From Comamonadaceae bacterium (GTDB lineage: Bacteria; Pseudomonadota; Gammaproteobacteria; Burkholderiales; Burkholderiaceae_C): 7,172 nucleotides of DNA. The notes beneath the pieces are model-generated. The model was not told where the DNA came from and searched no databases. It saw only the letters and a program-made list of their open reading frames with translations. Position numbers and translations under genes: made by a program. The stretch is taken from contig CANJNX010000039.1 of assembly GCA_947475495.1 (NCBI GenBank), positions 1-7,172 of the forward strand. Reading direction: 5' to 3'. Positions 6,491-7,172 of the stretch are shown here, piece after piece (position 1 is the stretch's first letter; each line of letters begins with the position of its first letter).

Positions 6491-7172
6491 ACGCGAGCAA
6501 CAAGCCTGTGAACCAAAAAGCCTGGTTCTTGATATTGCCGGTCTTGGTTTGCGTCGCGTTTTCAGCGATCTTGCCCTTGATGACGGTGGTGAATTACTCG
6601 GTACAAGACATCATTTCTCCTGAGCGCAGAATCTTTGTGGGCACAGAGTGGTTTTCCGCCATCATGCGGGACGAGGAATTGCATGGAGCGCTATGGCGCC
6701 AGCTCAAATTTTCCTTTGCGGTTTTGGCCTTAGAAATTCCTCTGGGAATTTTGTTAGCTTTGTCGATGCCCGCCCAAGGATGGAAGTCTTCTTTGGCCTT
6801 GGTGGTAGTTTCGCTTTCTTTGTTGATTCCTTGGAACGTGGTCGGAACCATTTGGCAAATTTTTGGGCGCACCGACATTGGGCTGATGGGCGCAGCTTTG
6901 CAAGGCATGGGGATTGAATACAGCTACACCGGTAACGCGCTACACGCTTGGCTTACGGTGTTGCTGATGGATATATGGCACTGGACGCCGCTGGTGGCCC
7001 TGCTGGGCTATGCGGGTTTGCGGTCCATCCCCGATGCCTATTACCAAGCCGCAAGCATAGATGGCGCAAGCAAACTCGATGTGTTTCGCTATGTGCAGTT
7101 GCCAAAAATGCGTGGCGTGCTGATGATTGCAGTGTTGCTGCGCTTCATGGACAGCTTCATGATTTACACCGA
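6487..7172 (+). CDS. glpP: ABC importer inner-membrane permease, C-terminus cut by window edge (GlpP-like)
   Basis: First membrane subunit of the importer, of the MalF/UgpA type. The 228 visible residues have hydrophobic segments at about 12-36, 72-95, 102-122, 153-176 and from 209 on. The cytosolic ATPase-docking (EAA) loop is at 187-206: QAASIDGASKLDVFRYVQLP, with Gln instead of the usual first Glu and the conserved Gly193. The periplasmic-binding-protein permease family is usually about 280-300 residues, so roughly 60-70 are beyond the edge. The ATG overlaps the glpT stop as ATGA, with GAGGAA 8 bases upstream inside glpT, which indicates translational coupling. The expected following genes (second permease, small membrane protein, glycerol-binding protein) are outside the window. 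There is no sign of disruption. Confidence 0.88.
   Translation, partial: MNASNKPVNQKAWFLILPVLVCVAFSAILPLMTVVNYSVQDIISPERRIFVGTEWFSAIMRDEELHGALWRQLKFSFAVLALEIPLGILLALSMPAQGWKSSLALVVVSLSLLIPWNVVGTIWQIFGRTDIGLMGAALQGMGIEYSYTGNALHAWLTVLLMDIWHWTPLVALLGYAGLRSIPDAYYQAASIDGASKLDVFRYVQLPKMRGVLMIAVLLRFMDSFMIYT

Overview
The window reads as chromosomal DNA of a betaproteobacterium, most likely order Burkholderiales (Comamonadaceae-like). That placement is an inference. It rests on a cytochrome c' whose mature N-terminus (QFAKPEDAVKYR) matches, as I remember it, the Alcaligenes/Achromobacter protein, on the cytochrome b/cytochrome c' pairing, and on a glycerol gene set of glpR-glpK next to a glpSTP-type ABC importer. 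Base composition looks moderate for the group and I see no insertion sequence, phage gene, tRNA, rRNA or CRISPR array. Coding density is high and no gap between genes exceeds about 165 bases.

Left part (1-1848). A proC gene, cut by the left edge, lies 51 bases downstream of a small membrane cytochrome b gene on the minus strand. The cytochrome b gene is divergent from cycP (cytochrome c') on the plus strand. The 102-base gap between them carries two dyad elements and two possible overlapping back-to-back promoters. Cytochrome c' is a periplasmic haem protein of the NO-binding type. The membrane cytochrome b is a plausible electron partner.

Middle part (1870-4171). glpK (glycerol kinase) is convergent with cycP, with 24 bases between them and a bulged hairpin over the glpK stop codon. 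glpR (DeoR-family regulator) lies directly upstream of glpK on the same strand, so glpR-glpK looks like an operon.

Right part (4172-7172). An AT-rich 164-base divergent control region holds two CGAACA elements exactly 20 bases apart, which resemble E. coli GlpR half-operators. Then come two ABC ATPases (glpS, glpT) and the first membrane permease (glpP), which runs off the window. They are tightly packed: 1-base gap, then ATGA overlap. The working model is that the importer brings in glycerol (or a related polyol), GlpK phosphorylates it, and GlpR controls both transcription units in response to a phosphorylated intermediate.

The most interesting signal is in the two ATPases. GlpS keeps the LSGGQ signature but has an unusual Walker A loop and no switch histidine. 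GlpT has normal Walker A, Walker B and switch histidine but a degenerate signature (LSADE). Together they should form one intact and one degenerate ATP site. I found no wholly unknown system here: a glpSTPQUV glycerol transporter has been described in Rhizobium leguminosarum.
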